A DNA stretch of 64,000 nucleotides. It comes from Devosia psychrophila (GTDB taxonomy: Bacteria; Pseudomonadota; Alphaproteobacteria; Rhizobiales; Devosiaceae). Below are positions 9,700-23,263 of this stretch, one piece after another. The DNA is taken from positions 36,748 to 100,747 of the forward strand of contig NZ_LAPV01000170.1 of the NCBI RefSeq assembly GCF_000971275.1, given 5' to 3'. The stretch's first letter is position 1. Every line of letters starts with the position of its first letter. The notes beneath the pieces are model-generated. The model was not told the DNA's origin. It was given only the letters and a program-made list of their open reading frames with translations, and did no database searches. Position numbers and translations under genes: made by a program.

Positions 9700-9814
9700 C
9701 CCCCACCTTGCCTCCCCCTGATGAGGGGGAGGAACTTCATCGAGTTTTGGGCACTTTCTTGGACAATCACCAGTCAGATTCCTCCCCTTTTTTCAGGGTG
9801 AGGCTAGGTGGGGG
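9700..9814. repeat. Dispersed repeat with terminal inverted repeats, copy 3
   Basis: A 115-bp element between two convergent genes. Its ends are inverted repeats of about 22 bp with few mismatches (CCCCCACCTTGCCTCCCC... against GGTGAGGCTAGGTGGGGG). The same CACCT-CCCCC / GGGGGAGGCCAGGTGGGG pattern is seen in copy 1. Its position just after the ThuA gene and just before the methyltransferase stop suggests it may act as a terminator for both strands (inference). Confidence 0.6.
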
Positions 9815-9823
9815 TATTCTTCC

Positions 9824-10540
9824 TTACTGCTGCTGTGCCGCCTCGGCCTGCCGCTGCAGTACTTCCGACTCCGGCAGTGCGTTAGCGTATTGCAGCTCGC
9901 GATTGGCGCGGTTCCAGAAGGCCGGGTGGACGCGATCGAGCAGAGCCGGCGGGGTAGACGCGAGGCCTACGGCGGCCGTGGCGTCGAGATACAGCACGGC
10001 GTTTTGGCGATACCAGGCGGGGATATCCTCGTCGCTCCAGATGACGGGGCGGATCACGTCATAGGCCAGGTAGCCGTGCGTCGCGAACAGTTCAGCCCAC
10101 CAGCTTTGCCATTGTTCATTGCGATGGCCCACGCCGCCCTGGCCGGGGAGGGCGGCGCTGAACAGCACGGCGGGCGCCAATGCCACGAGGTCGGCGACGA
10201 AGCTGACGGCGCGTTCTGACGACAGGTGTTCGGCCACTTCCAGTGACATTGCGAGATCGACGCGGGGGCCGCTGAAGCGCTGTTCGAGGTCCTGTGGCGC
10301 AAAGGCGATACGCGCATCGTCGAGCATGGCGGGCGTGACCCAGTCGCCCTCGATGCCGAAAGCGGTCTCGGCACCATCCGCGAGGGCGGCCGCCAGCCAT
10401 GTGCCGGTGCCGCAGCCGATATCGGCGACGCTGGCTCGGGGCAGGCTTGGTGGCAGTGCTGCCAGCAACCGGCGCGCGGCGTGAACGGTGTGGGCGCGGC
10501 GGTCTTCATAAAAGCCGGCAGGATAGAGCGAGGCGGTCAT
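9824..10540 (-). CDS. Class I SAM-dependent methyltransferase
   Basis: 238 residues. Motif I, the SAM-binding glycine loop, is VADIGCGTGTW near residues 39-49; the acidic end of strand 2 is GIEGD; motif IV-like sequence is VDLAMSLEVAEHL, typical of the methyltransferase type 11/23 group. No membrane segments or signal peptide. It ends with a Glu/Gln/Ala-rich tail. Similar proteins occur beside surface-sugar and small-molecule pathways, but nothing here identifies the methyl acceptor. It stands alone, convergent with the sugar operon. Confidence 0.85.
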   Translation of the reverse strand: MTASLYPAGFYEDRRAHTVHAARRLLAALPPSLPRASVADIGCGTGTWLAAALADGAETAFGIEGDWVTPAMLDDARIAFAPQDLEQRFSGPRVDLAMSLEVAEHLSSERAVSFVADLVALAPAVLFSAALPGQGGVGHRNEQWQSWWAELFATHGYLAYDVIRPVIWSDEDIPAWYRQNAVLYLDATAAVGLASTPPALLDRVHPAFWNRANRELQYANALPESEVLQRQAEAAQQQ

Positions 10541-10834
10541 GCGGAAAATCCCTGAAGTCGCCTCAGACTAAACCGGGCTTTCATCCAAGGCTAGAAGCCG
10601 AGTTGTCATGCCCTGCCGGTGTTGCGCAGCGGTCCGGGCCCGCATAATCGCGTTCATCAACGACACCATGCCGCTCTAACACCATCCGCCCCCGCTGCGG
10701 CGGGGCGGTCTCTATTCCGAGCTAATGCATTGCCAACGGCCAATTAAGAGCTTCGAAAGTCCCGTAGGGTAGCGTCCGATCAGCGTCGATAACTGACATT
10801 AGCCGAGCTCAGAAATCTCGGTCGGGCGGAAACG
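10541..10834. other. Intergenic region between divergent genes
   Basis: No convincing gene. It holds the control regions of the divergent methyltransferase and c-di-GMP genes. A GC-rich hairpin, CCGCCCC at 10686 pairing with GGGGCGG at 10702, lies in the middle without a T-run. I see no clear promoter boxes. Confidence 0.5.
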
Positions 10835-12589
10835 ATGAACAAACACCAGCTCTACGCAGCACCAGAAGGTGGCTGTGTTGAATCTCACGGTGCAGGACTA
10901 GATCCTGCAGGCCTGGAGCTCGACCTCGTCAGCACCAGAGCCTTCCTCGACGCGGTGGTCGAAAGCATTCCGCATATGGTCTTTGTCAAAGACGTTCTCG
11001 ATGGACGGTTCGTGCTGCTCAACCGGGCCGGCGAACAATTGCTTGGACTCAAGCGCGAGGACCTGATCGGCAAGACTGATTTCGACCTGTTCTCGCCCGA
11101 CGATGCCGAGCGGTTCCGCACGGCAGATCGCGAGGTGGTCGCCTCCCAGAAGTTGGTCACGATTGAAAACGAGCCGCTATCGACGCCCGACGGTACGCGT
11201 TCGCTCAGGACGCAAAAGGTCGGCGTGCCGGATGCCCATGGCAATCCTCGGTATCTCCTCGGCATCTCCGAGGATGTGACCGAACGGCTCAAGGTCGAGG
11301 AGCGTAATCGCCATCTTTCGTTGCATGACATCCTGACCGACCTGCCCAACCGACGCTCCTTCGAAGCGGCTCTCAACCACGAATTGATGAACCGAAACAG
11401 GTTCAGTCTGCTCGTGCTCGATCTGGATGGGTTCAAGGTCATCAATGACACCATGGGCCACCGTGCCGGCGACGACCTGCTGCGGCAGTTGTCCAGTCGT
11501 CTAAGTGAGGTCAAGGGCGAGCATGACTTTCTGGCGCGGTTGGGTGGCGACGAGTTTGGCGTCATTCATCGTGCGGCAACGAAGAAATCGTCGACGCAAC
11601 TGGCGAGCCGGCTGATATCGGCACTGACCAAGCCGTTCGAGGTCGAGGAGCGCCTTGTCAGCGTCGGCGCAAGCCTCGGAATCGTGCTGTCTCCCGATTT
11701 TGGCAACACGCCCGATAACCTTACCAAGCGAGCGGATCTGGCGCTCTACGCCGCCAAGGCTGCGCACAGAGGCAGCCATGTCTTTTTTGAACCGGCGATG
11801 GAAGAGAAGGCCGACACCGAGCATTATCTTCGCGAAGAGCTGGCATTCGCGCTCAAGCGGTCGCAGCTCCATATCGTCTACCAGCCGATCGTGGACACGC
11901 GCAGCGGCAGGATCGTGTGTTGCGAGGCCCTGCTGCGATGGACCCATCCGCAGCTCGGGCCGATATGTCCGGATGATTTCATTCCTGTCGCCGAAGCCTC
12001 GGGACAGATCGCGGCGATCGGAAAATGGGTGTTGGAAACGGCATGCAAGGAGGCCAGAAATTGGCCGTCCGACATCCGGCTCGCCGTCAACGTTTCACCT
12101 CGACAGTTCACCGGGTTCGGCCTGGCAGTGATGCTGGCGCGCATTCTCGAACGCACCAAGCTTGCCCCCAGCCGTCTTGAGCTTGAGATCACGGAATCGA
12201 TCTTCCTGACGGACAGCGACGAAAACGTCCGCCTGCTCAACCAGATCAAGCATCTGGGCGTGCGCATCGCTCTGGACGATTTCGGCACGGGTTATTCCAG
12301 TCTGGCCTACCTGCGCAAGTTTTCGTTCGACAAGCTCAAGATCGACAAATCCTTCGTGTCGGACCTCGCCACTTCCGACTGCAATCTGGCCATTGTTCGA
12401 GCCATCATTGGCCTGGGAAAGAGCTTTTCGGCCGTCGTCACCGCCGAGGGCGTCGAAACCGAAGCGGAACATGCCCGGCTGCTTGAGGAGGGCTGCGAGC
12501 AGTGCCAGGGACATCTGTTCGGCCGTCCAGTCGAGGCAAAGCTGATCCGGGAAATGTTAGGCCACTCACGAGATCGTCGCGCCTGCTGA
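10835..12589 (+). CDS. PAS-GGDEF-EAL cyclic-di-GMP enzyme
   Basis: 584 residues. Residues about 35-155 form a PAS sensor (VKDVLDGRFVLLNRAGEQLLG, ending in a PAC-like SEDVTERLKVEERN). A GGDEF domain follows, with the intact active site RLGGDEFG near residue 235; the RxxD inhibitory site five residues before it reads GEHD, so product inhibition there is probably absent. An EAL domain from about 330 keeps the metal/catalytic motifs EALLRW, ELEITES, DDFGTGYS, KIDKSFV and VTAEGVET. Both synthesis and hydrolysis of cyclic-di-GMP are therefore possible. No membrane segment, so the sensor is cytoplasmic. It is monocistronic. Confidence 0.93.
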   Translation: MNKHQLYAAPEGGCVESHGAGLDPAGLELDLVSTRAFLDAVVESIPHMVFVKDVLDGRFVLLNRAGEQLLGLKREDLIGKTDFDLFSPDDAERFRTADREVVASQKLVTIENEPLSTPDGTRSLRTQKVGVPDAHGNPRYLLGISEDVTERLKVEERNRHLSLHDILTDLPNRRSFEAALNHELMNRNRFSLLVLDLDGFKVINDTMGHRAGDDLLRQLSSRLSEVKGEHDFLARLGGDEFGVIHRAATKKSSTQLASRLISALTKPFEVEERLVSVGASLGIVLSPDFGNTPDNLTKRADLALYAAKAAHRGSHVFFEPAMEEKADTEHYLREELAFALKRSQLHIVYQPIVDTRSGRIVCCEALLRWTHPQLGPICPDDFIPVAEASGQIAAIGKWVLETACKEARNWPSDIRLAVNVSPRQFTGFGLAVMLARILERTKLAPSRLELEITESIFLTDSDENVRLLNQIKHLGVRIALDDFGTGYSSLAYLRKFSFDKLKIDKSFVSDLATSDCNLAIVRAIIGLGKSFSAVVTAEGVETEAEHARLLEEGCEQCQGHLFGRPVEAKLIREMLGHSRDRRAC

Positions 12590-12768
12590 CCAGCAGACAA
12601 GCATCTAAGCAGCTTTGCAATATCAGCGAAGCCCCTTCGCCTTAGGCTCAGCGTGCCTCCGAGGCTTATGCCGTCCTTATGAAATCTTTATGCCGAAAAT
12701 CCTCTTTCGGTATGGCAATTTGACGGGCACCAGGTCCACTGCATGAGCCTTACTTCAAGAGGCTCATC

Positions 12769-12852
12769 ATGCTCGATCTTGCATATATCGCTCTGGGCGC
12801 CGGCACGCTGATCGCACTCGCGATCTACGCCACTGCGCTCAACCGGCTGTGA
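12769..12852 (+). CDS. 27-residue hydrophobic peptide upstream of kdpF
   Basis: A short ORF (ATG 12769, TGA 12850-12852) coding a 27-aa peptide with one predicted membrane helix (IALGAGTLIALAIYATALN) and a terminal Arg-Leu. An AGAGG ribosome site lies just before it. It ends eight bases before kdpF and would be the first gene of the kdp operon. Its size and single helix resemble KdpF, but it lacks the PERF-like end. It may be a second small Kdp-associated subunit or a leader peptide; function unknown. Confidence 0.5.
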   Translation: MLDLAYIALGAGTLIALAIYATALNRL

Positions 12853-12860
12853 GCGCCGCC

Positions 12861-12941
12861 ATGCTCATCATTTCCTTCCTCATCGCCCTCGCGCTGGCCG
12901 TCTACCTCGTGGTGACGTTGCTGGCGCCTGAACGTTTCTGA
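12861..12941 (+). CDS. kdpF: Potassium-transporting ATPase small subunit KdpF
   Basis: 26-residue single-helix membrane peptide (ATG 12861, TGA 12939-12941). The helix [20 protein letters not shown] is followed by APERF, close to the conserved end of KdpF, which in the KdpFABC complex packs against KdpA and stabilises it. It sits 14 bp before kdpA, as in other kdp operons. Too short for most automatic gene finders. Confidence 0.85.
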   Translation: MLIISFLIALALAVYLVVTLLAPERF

Positions 12942-12955
12942 CACTCGGAGCCATC

Positions 12956-14665
12956 ATGTCCCTTTCCGGCTGGCTGCAAATCGGCTTCGTGCTGATCGTG
13001 GTCCTTCTGCTGGTCAAGCCGCTCGGCCTTTATATGGCTCGCGTCTTTACCGGCGAACGCACTTTCCTTTCACCCGTCCTCGGTCCCGTCGAGCGCGGCT
13101 TTTACGCGCTTGCGGGCGTTCGCACCGACAAGGAGCAAGGCTGGCTCGGTTACACGATGGGCGTGCTGGCATTCAGCCTCGCCGGCTTCGTAGTGCTGTA
13201 TTCCATGCTGCGCTTGCAGAATTTTCTGCCGCTCAATCCGCAGGGGTTTGCTGGCCTGTCGCCAGACCTTGCCTTCAACACCGCGGCCAGCTTTGTCACC
13301 AATACCAACTGGCAGAGCTATGGTGGCGAGACCACGATGAGCCATCTCAGCCAGATGCTGGGCCTCACCGTGCAGAACTTCGTCTCGGCGGCCACAGGCA
13401 TTGCCGTGGCCATCGCGCTGACCCGCGCCTTCGTCCGCTCCGGCGTCAACGAGCTGGGCAACTTCTGGGTCGATCTAACCCGTGCAACGCTCTATGTGCT
13501 GCTGCCGCTGGCCATCGTGGTCGCATTGGCTTTTGTCGCCATGGGCCTGCCGCAGAACCTCGACGCCAATTTTGTGGCTACCACGATCGAGGGCGTTCAG
13601 CAGACTATCGCCACCGGACCGGTCGCCAGCCAGGAAGCCATCAAGCAACTCGGCACCAATGGCGGCGGCTTCTTCAACGTCAATGCCGCGCATCCGTTCG
13701 AAAACCCGACGGCGTTCAGCAACTACCTCAACATCATTGCCATGCTCGCCATCTCGGCAGCGCTGGTTTACACCTTTGGCCAAATGGTCGGCAATCGCCG
13801 TCAGGGCTGGGCGCTGATCTCGGTCACCGTCATCATGCTGGTGATTGGTACCGGCGCCATCTATTGGGCTGAGAGTTTCGGCAATCCGCTGCTGACCGCG
13901 GTTGGCGTCGATCCGTCGATGGGCAATTTCGAAGGCAAGGAAGTTCGTTTCGGCCAGGCCATGAGCGCGCTCTATTCTGCGGTCACGACAGGCCTGTCCA
14001 ATGGTGGCGTCAACGCCATGCATGGCTCCCTGACGCCTCTGGGTGGCCTGGTTCCGATGTTCCTGATGCAGCTTGGCGAAGTTCTGCCGGGCGGTGTCGG
14101 CTCGGGGCTCTACGCACTTTTGGTCTTTGCAATCCTGGCAGTGTTCGTCGCCGGCCTGATGGTCGGACGCACGCCGGAATTTCTTGGCAAGAAGGTCGAA
14201 GCGCGCGAGATGAAGTTTGCCATGCTGGCCGTACTCATCCTGCCGCTGGTGATCCTGGGTTTTACCGCCATCTCGGTCGTAGCTGACTTCGGTACCAGCT
14301 CTATCCTGACGCCCGGTCCGCACGGACTTAGCGAAATCCTCTATGCCTACACATCCGCCGCAGCGAACAACGGCTCGGCCTTCGGTGGCCTCACCGCCAA
14401 TACGCCCTGGTACAATACGACATTGGGTATCGCCATGCTGCTGGGACGCTTCGCTTACCTGGTGCCAGTGCTGGCCATTGCCGGTTCGCTGGTCGCCAAG
14501 CCGCGCGCCGCTGCATCCAGCGGTACCTTCCCGACTGACAAGCCGCTATTCGTCGGCCTGCTCATCGGCGTCATCATCATCCTGGGCGGGTTGCAGTTCT
14601 TCCCGGCCCTGGCTCTCGGGCCCATCGTCGAGCACTTCGTAATGCTCGCCGGCCAGAGCTTCTAG
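12956..14665 (+). CDS. kdpA: Potassium-transporting ATPase subunit KdpA
   Basis: 569-residue potassium-channel-like subunit of the high-affinity KdpFABC pump in the inner membrane. About ten membrane helices. The four selectivity-filter loops are visible: [11 protein letters not shown] (about residue 118), [16 protein letters not shown] (about 234), [12 protein letters not shown] (about 345) and [10 protein letters not shown] (about 466). Length is normal for the family (about 560-570). Start ATG 12956 with a GGAG site. Followed by kdpB after eight bases. Expression is normally controlled by KdpD/KdpE under potassium limitation; both are encoded downstream. Confidence 0.97.
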   Translation: MSLSGWLQIGFVLIVVLLLVKPLGLYMARVFTGERTFLSPVLGPVERGFYALAGVRTDKEQGWLGYTMGVLAFSLAGFVVLYSMLRLQNFLPLNPQGFAGLSPDLAFNTAASFVTNTNWQSYGGETTMSHLSQMLGLTVQNFVSAATGIAVAIALTRAFVRSGVNELGNFWVDLTRATLYVLLPLAIVVALAFVAMGLPQNLDANFVATTIEGVQQTIATGPVASQEAIKQLGTNGGGFFNVNAAHPFENPTAFSNYLNIIAMLAISAALVYTFGQMVGNRRQGWALISVTVIMLVIGTGAIYWAESFGNPLLTAVGVDPSMGNFEGKEVRFGQAMSALYSAVTTGLSNGGVNAMHGSLTPLGGLVPMFLMQLGEVLPGGVGSGLYALLVFAILAVFVAGLMVGRTPEFLGKKVEAREMKFAMLAVLILPLVILGFTAISVVADFGTSSILTPGPHGLSEILYAYTSAAANNGSAFGGLTANTPWYNTTLGIAMLLGRFAYLVPVLAIAGSLVAKPRAAASSGTFPTDKPLFVGLLIGVIIILGGLQFFPALALGPIVEHFVMLAGQSF

Positions 14666-14673
14666 GAAACATC

Positions 14674-16728
<2,055 letters not shown>

Positions 16729-16740
16729 TGTCTTTCAACC

Positions 16741-16853
16741 ATCCGCTTCGCCTCCCTCGCCCTTGAGGGGAGGGATCGAGGAGGGGGTCCCTTTGTGTGC
16801 ATCTAAGGGGCCCCTACTCTCAACCCCTCCCTCGTGAGGAAGGAGAGGCCAGT
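16741..16853. repeat. Dispersed GC-rich repeat inside the kdp operon, copy 4
   Basis: The spacer between kdpB and kdpC holds a copy of the GC-rich repeat: CCTCCCTCGCCCTTGAGGGGAGGGATCGAGGAGGGGGTC on the left and CCCCTCCCTCGTGAGGAAGGAGAGG on the right, inverted relative to each other. The core CCCTTGAGGGGAGGGAT is shared with copies 1 and 2. Lying within an operon, it could weaken or process the transcript between kdpB and kdpC (inference). Confidence 0.65.
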
Positions 16854-16878
16854 CAAACATTCAATTCAGGAGACGCAA

Positions 16879-17445
16879 ATGCTGTCCCAAATTCGCCCCG
16901 CTATAGTGCTTACCCTGCTACTTTCGGCCGTAACCGGCCTTCTCTATCCACTCGCTATCACCGGAGCGGCGCAGGCCGCGTTCCCCGGCCAGGCCAATGG
17001 CAGCCGCATCGAGCGCGACGGCGTGCTCATCGGCTCCGATCTGATCGGGCAGAACTTCAGCGCTCCGAGCTATTTCTGGCCACGTCCGTCGGCCACCGGT
17101 CCCGACCCCTACAATGCGGCCGCGTCGAGTGGCTCCAATATCGGGCCGACCGGTAAGGCGCTGGTAGAGCGAGTTGCCGCCGCAGTCACCGCAACCGGCC
17201 AGACCTCGGTACCCGCCGATGCTGTCACCGCCTCCGGCTCGGGTCTTGATCCGCACATCACGCCGCAAAATGCCGCGACCCAGGTTGCCCGCGTCGCCAC
17301 CGCCCGCAACGTCGAACCATCCGTTATCGAAGCTGCGCTTGCCGATGTGACGGAGCAGCCGATCTTGGGTATATTCGGGGAACCGCGCGTCAACGTGCTG
17401 CGCCTCAACCTAGCGCTGGACGAGGCCGCGCCTCTCGGAAACTGA
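16879..17445 (+). CDS. kdpC: Potassium-transporting ATPase subunit KdpC
   Basis: 188-residue subunit with one N-terminal membrane helix (residues 7-30) and a periplasmic domain. The start ATG 16879 is chosen because AGGAG lies eight bases before it and the protein then begins MLSQIRPAI like other KdpC; upstream in-frame codons fall in the repeat. Family motifs GLLYPLAITG, NGSRIERDGVLIGSDLIGQ, YFWPRPSATG and LDPHITPQNA are present. KdpC assembles with KdpB in the pump. It is followed by kdpD after one base. Confidence 0.95.
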   Translation: MLSQIRPAIVLTLLLSAVTGLLYPLAITGAAQAAFPGQANGSRIERDGVLIGSDLIGQNFSAPSYFWPRPSATGPDPYNAAASSGSNIGPTGKALVERVAAAVTATGQTSVPADAVTASGSGLDPHITPQNAATQVARVATARNVEPSVIEAALADVTEQPILGIFGEPRVNVLRLNLALDEAAPLGN

Positions 17446-17446
17446 T

Positions 17447-20107
17447 ATGGCTCGCCACACCGAAAAAGAGCGGCCCGATCCAACGGCCCTGTTGCAGCTT
17501 GCCGCGCGCGAAGGCCGTGGCAAGCTGACGGTGTTTCTCGGCGCCGCGCCCGGCGTCGGCAAGACCTACGCGATGCTGGAACGGGCCCGAGGGCTCAAGG
17601 CACAGGGCGTCGATGTGGTCATCGGCCTCGTCGAAACCCACGGCCGGGGCGAAACCGCCCGGCTGGCGGAAGGGCTTGAGACCCTGCCGCGCCAGGGGGA
17701 AGGCGACGCCTATCGCGAATTTGATCTCGACGCGGCCTTGGCCCGGCGACCGGCGCTGCTGATCGTCGATGAGTTGGCGCATTCCAACGCCCCCGGCTCG
17801 CGCCATCCCAAACGCCACCAAGACATTGCCGAGCTGATCCACGCTGGCATCAATGTGTGGACCGCGCTCAATATCCAGCACCTCGAAAGCCTGAGCGATC
17901 TGGTGGCACGGATCGCCGGCATTCCAGTGCGCGAGACGGTACCGGACATCGTGCTCAAGACCGCCGACGAGGTGATCCTGGTCGATCTGCCGCCGGCCGA
18001 GCTGATCGCGCGGCTCAACGAGGGCAAGGTCTACCTGCCCGATAATGCCGCACGGGCGCTGGATGGCTTCTTTAAACCCGCGACGCTCACGGCATTGCGC
18101 GAACTGGCCTTGCGCCGCGCCGCCGATCGGGTCGACGACCAGATGGTCGAGTTCCTACGCCAGAGTGCGGTGGAGGGCCCTTGGGCCACAGGTGAGCGAC
18201 TGCTGGTCTGTGTAGGCCCCGATACCATGTCGGAAAAGGTGGTGCGCACCGCCAGCCGCCTTGCTTCGGGCCTCAACGCACGCTGGCTGGTGGTGTCGCT
18301 CAACCGTCCCGACGCCGCGCTGCCCAGCCCGGCCGATGCGGTACGGCTGGAAGAGGTGTTGCGCCTCGCCGAGCGTTTCGGCGCGGAGACCCGGCGTGAG
18401 TCCGCCAGCGATTTCGTCGACGCCATCCTGCGCATCGCGCGCCGCGAACACATCACCCAGATCGTCATCGGCCGCCCCACGACCACGCGCTGGCTGCGGC
18501 GCTCGCTGCCCGATGCGCTGCTGCGCCAGGCCGGCGAAATCGGCGTGCATGTGGTGCCCGGTGCAACCAGCAGTGCCGGCCGCAAGCCGCGCCGCCGGCT
18601 GACCCTGCCGGAATGGGCATTAACGCTTGGCTTACCGCTTGTCTCGGTTGGCGCGACGACAATCTTCGGGCTGGGCCTGACAGCTCTGGTGGCGCTGCAG
18701 AACCTCTCGATGCTGTATCTGGCCGCCGTGCTGGTGTCGGCGGTGATTGCGGGACGCGGTTCCGCTCTGGTGGCGGCGGCGCTGTCATTTGCCGCGTATA
18801 ATTTCTTCTTCATCGAGCCCACCGGCGCACTGACGGTGGCACAGCCGCAGGAAGTGCTGTCGCTGGTCATCTTCGTCGCCGTGGCTTTTGCTGCCGGGCA
18901 ATTGGCGGCGCGGCTGCGCGAACAGGCCGACCTTTCCCGCCAGCAGGCACGGCAGAGCCAGGCGCTGCTCGATTTCTCGCGCAAACTCTCCGGCGCTCAT
19001 GGGCAGGACAGCGTGTTCGACGCCATCGCCAGCCACCTGCACACCAGTCTCGGCCGCCCCGCCGTGGTGCTGGTGCCCGACGACAGCGGCGATCTCGACC
19101 CGGCCGCCGCGTGGCCGCCGGAACAGGCACTCGATGGCACCGAACTGACTGCCGCCCGTTGGGCCTTCGACAAGAAGGAGCCGGCCGGCTTTCTCACCGG
19201 CACCCTGCCGCAGGTGCGTTACTTGTTCCGCCCGATCATCGCTGCGCAGCGCATTCTGGGCGTTGCCGGCCTGGGCATGGGGCCCCGCGATGTGCCCTTG
19301 GCTGCGGACGAGGAGCGTACCCTGATTGCCCTGCTCGACCAGGCGGCCATCGCCATGGACCGCGCTCGTTTGAACCGGGAAAGCGCGATGGCCTCGGTGG
19401 CGCGCGAAGGCGAGAAGGTGCAAGCGGCGCTGCTGTCGTCGCTGTCGCATGACCTGCGCACACCGCTGGCCTCGATCACCGGCGCGGTAACCACGCTTCG
19501 GCAACTTGGTGAAAAGCTCCCCGTCGAAACCCGCGAAGACCTACTGCTGTCGATCGAGGAAGAGTCGGTCCGCCTCAACCGCTTCGTCGCCAATCTGTTC
19601 GACATGACCCGCATCGAGGCGGGCATGATGAAGGCCCGGCGCGAGGCTATCGATCTCAACACTGTGGTTGCCAGCAGCGTTGCTCGGGCCAAACGGCTGC
19701 ATCCAGACCTCCTGATAGACATCAGCCTTGCGCCCAACCTGCCCAGCGCGCTGGGCGACGGCACGCTGCTCGAACAGGTGCTGTTCAACCTGCTCGACAA
19801 CGCGCGCAAATATGGTGCCGCAGAGCAGCCGGTCTCGATCTTCGCCAAGGCCGAGGATGGGCACGCCACCATATCGGTCACCGACCAGGGCAAGGGCATT
19901 CCCGAAGCGGACCTCGAAAAGATTTTCGAAAAATTCTATCGTCGCGCCAAGAGTGATGGCCGCCCTGCCGGTACCGGCCTCGGGCTCTCTATTGCGCGCG
20001 GACTGATGACGGCGATGGGCGGCACCATCAAGGCGACCAGCCCCGCCGTCCGAAAGCGTGGTACGCGCTTTACGCTGCGCCTGCCGCTGGCCACAAAGGA
20101 AGAATGA
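17447..20107 (+). CDS. kdpD: Sensor histidine kinase KdpD
   Basis: 886-residue membrane sensor kinase. The N-terminal KdpD domain has a Walker A-like LGAAPGVGKTYAML at residue 30 and the NIQHLESL motif; a universal-stress-protein-like domain follows (about 250-365), then four membrane helices at about 390-495, a GAF-like domain, and the kinase core with phospho-accepting His in SLSHDLRTPLASI, the N box NLLDNARKYG, and G boxes DQGKGIPEADLEK and GTGLGLSIARG. All parts of KdpD are present. It phosphorylates KdpE to switch on kdpFABC when potassium is low. It overlaps kdpE by ATGA. Confidence 0.96.
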   Translation: MARHTEKERPDPTALLQLAAREGRGKLTVFLGAAPGVGKTYAMLERARGLKAQGVDVVIGLVETHGRGETARLAEGLETLPRQGEGDAYREFDLDAALARRPALLIVDELAHSNAPGSRHPKRHQDIAELIHAGINVWTALNIQHLESLSDLVARIAGIPVRETVPDIVLKTADEVILVDLPPAELIARLNEGKVYLPDNAARALDGFFKPATLTALRELALRRAADRVDDQMVEFLRQSAVEGPWATGERLLVCVGPDTMSEKVVRTASRLASGLNARWLVVSLNRPDAALPSPADAVRLEEVLRLAERFGAETRRESASDFVDAILRIARREHITQIVIGRPTTTRWLRRSLPDALLRQAGEIGVHVVPGATSSAGRKPRRRLTLPEWALTLGLPLVSVGATTIFGLGLTALVALQNLSMLYLAAVLVSAVIAGRGSALVAAALSFAAYNFFFIEPTGALTVAQPQEVLSLVIFVAVAFAAGQLAARLREQADLSRQQARQSQALLDFSRKLSGAHGQDSVFDAIASHLHTSLGRPAVVLVPDDSGDLDPAAAWPPEQALDGTELTAARWAFDKKEPAGFLTGTLPQVRYLFRPIIAAQRILGVAGLGMGPRDVPLAADEERTLIALLDQAAIAMDRARLNRESAMASVAREGEKVQAALLSSLSHDLRTPLASITGAVTTLRQLGEKLPVETREDLLLSIEEESVRLNRFVANLFDMTRIEAGMMKARREAIDLNTVVASSVARAKRLHPDLLIDISLAPNLPSALGDGTLLEQVLFNLLDNARKYGAAEQPVSIFAKAEDGHATISVTDQGKGIPEADLEKIFEKFYRRAKSDGRPAGTGLGLSIARGLMTAMGGTIKATSPAVRKRGTRFTLRLPLATKEE

Positions 20108-20787
20108 TGCTGCAACGCATTCTGGTGGTCGACGACGAGCCGCAAATCCAGCGGTTCCTCAAACCGGCCTTGATCGCAGCAGGTTTTGATGTCGAGACCG
20201 CGGGCACCGCCGCCGAGGCAAAGCGTCTTGCCGCCACGCGCGCCCCGGCGCTGATCGTACTCGACCTCGGGCTGCCCGATGGCGACGGCAAGACGGTGAT
20301 CGAGACGGTGCGCGCCTTTTCGTCGGTACCGATCATCGTGCTGTCGGCCCGTGACCAGGAGATAGAAAAGATCGCGGCGCTAGACTTGGGCGCCAATGAT
20401 TATGTCGAGAAGCCCTTCGGTATCGGCGAGCTTCTGGCCCGCATCCGCGTTGCCCTGCGCCATGCCGAGCCCGGCCCGTCCAGGCTACAGCCACGTCAGT
20501 TCGGAAATATCACGCTCGACCACGAACACCGCCGCGTGCTGGTCGATAACCTGCAGGTTCACCTTACGCCCAAGGAATTCGATCTCTTCGAACTGCTGGC
20601 CGCCAATGCCAATAAGGTGGTTACCCACCGTCAAGCCTTGACCCAGATTTGGGGGCCTGCGCACCAGGATGATGCCCAATACCTGCGCGTCGTCATCGGC
20701 CAGCTCCGCGCCAAGCTGGAATTCGACGCTCGGAGCCCAAAACACCTGTTGAGTGAACCGGGCGTGGGTTACCGACTGATCGAGTGA
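20104..20787 (+). CDS. kdpE: Response regulator KdpE
   Basis: 227-residue OmpR-type regulator. The receiver domain has acidic pair DDEPQ, phosphorylatable Asp in VLDLGLPDGDG (about residue 54), Ser in IVLSARDQE and Lys in YVEKPFGIGELLARI. A winged-helix DNA-binding domain fills the C-terminal 100 residues (LTPKEFDLFELLAANANKVV, VVIGQLRAKLE). Start at ATG 20104, overlapping the kdpD stop; ATG at 20107 would remove one residue. It is the expected activator of the kdp promoter near 12.7 kb. Confidence 0.96.
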   Translation: MMLQRILVVDDEPQIQRFLKPALIAAGFDVETAGTAAEAKRLAATRAPALIVLDLGLPDGDGKTVIETVRAFSSVPIIVLSARDQEIEKIAALDLGANDYVEKPFGIGELLARIRVALRHAEPGPSRLQPRQFGNITLDHEHRRVLVDNLQVHLTPKEFDLFELLAANANKVVTHRQALTQIWGPAHQDDAQYLRVVIGQLRAKLEFDARSPKHLLSEPGVGYRLIE

Positions 20788-20863
20788 GGAAATCGTCCGC
20801 GCTGGGTGTGAGCTTCGGCCTGGGGCGACTATGGTGACGCCAGCCGAAACAAGAAGTTGATTC

Positions 20864-23161
<2,298 letters not shown>

Positions 23162-23263
23162 CCTCCGCAGGCCAAGCCGTCCTAGGCCCGAGACATCTGC
23201 TGAGTTCTGGAATTTGGAACGGCATCGGCGCGGCGTCCGTTCTGCATGGAAATGGAGGATGGT

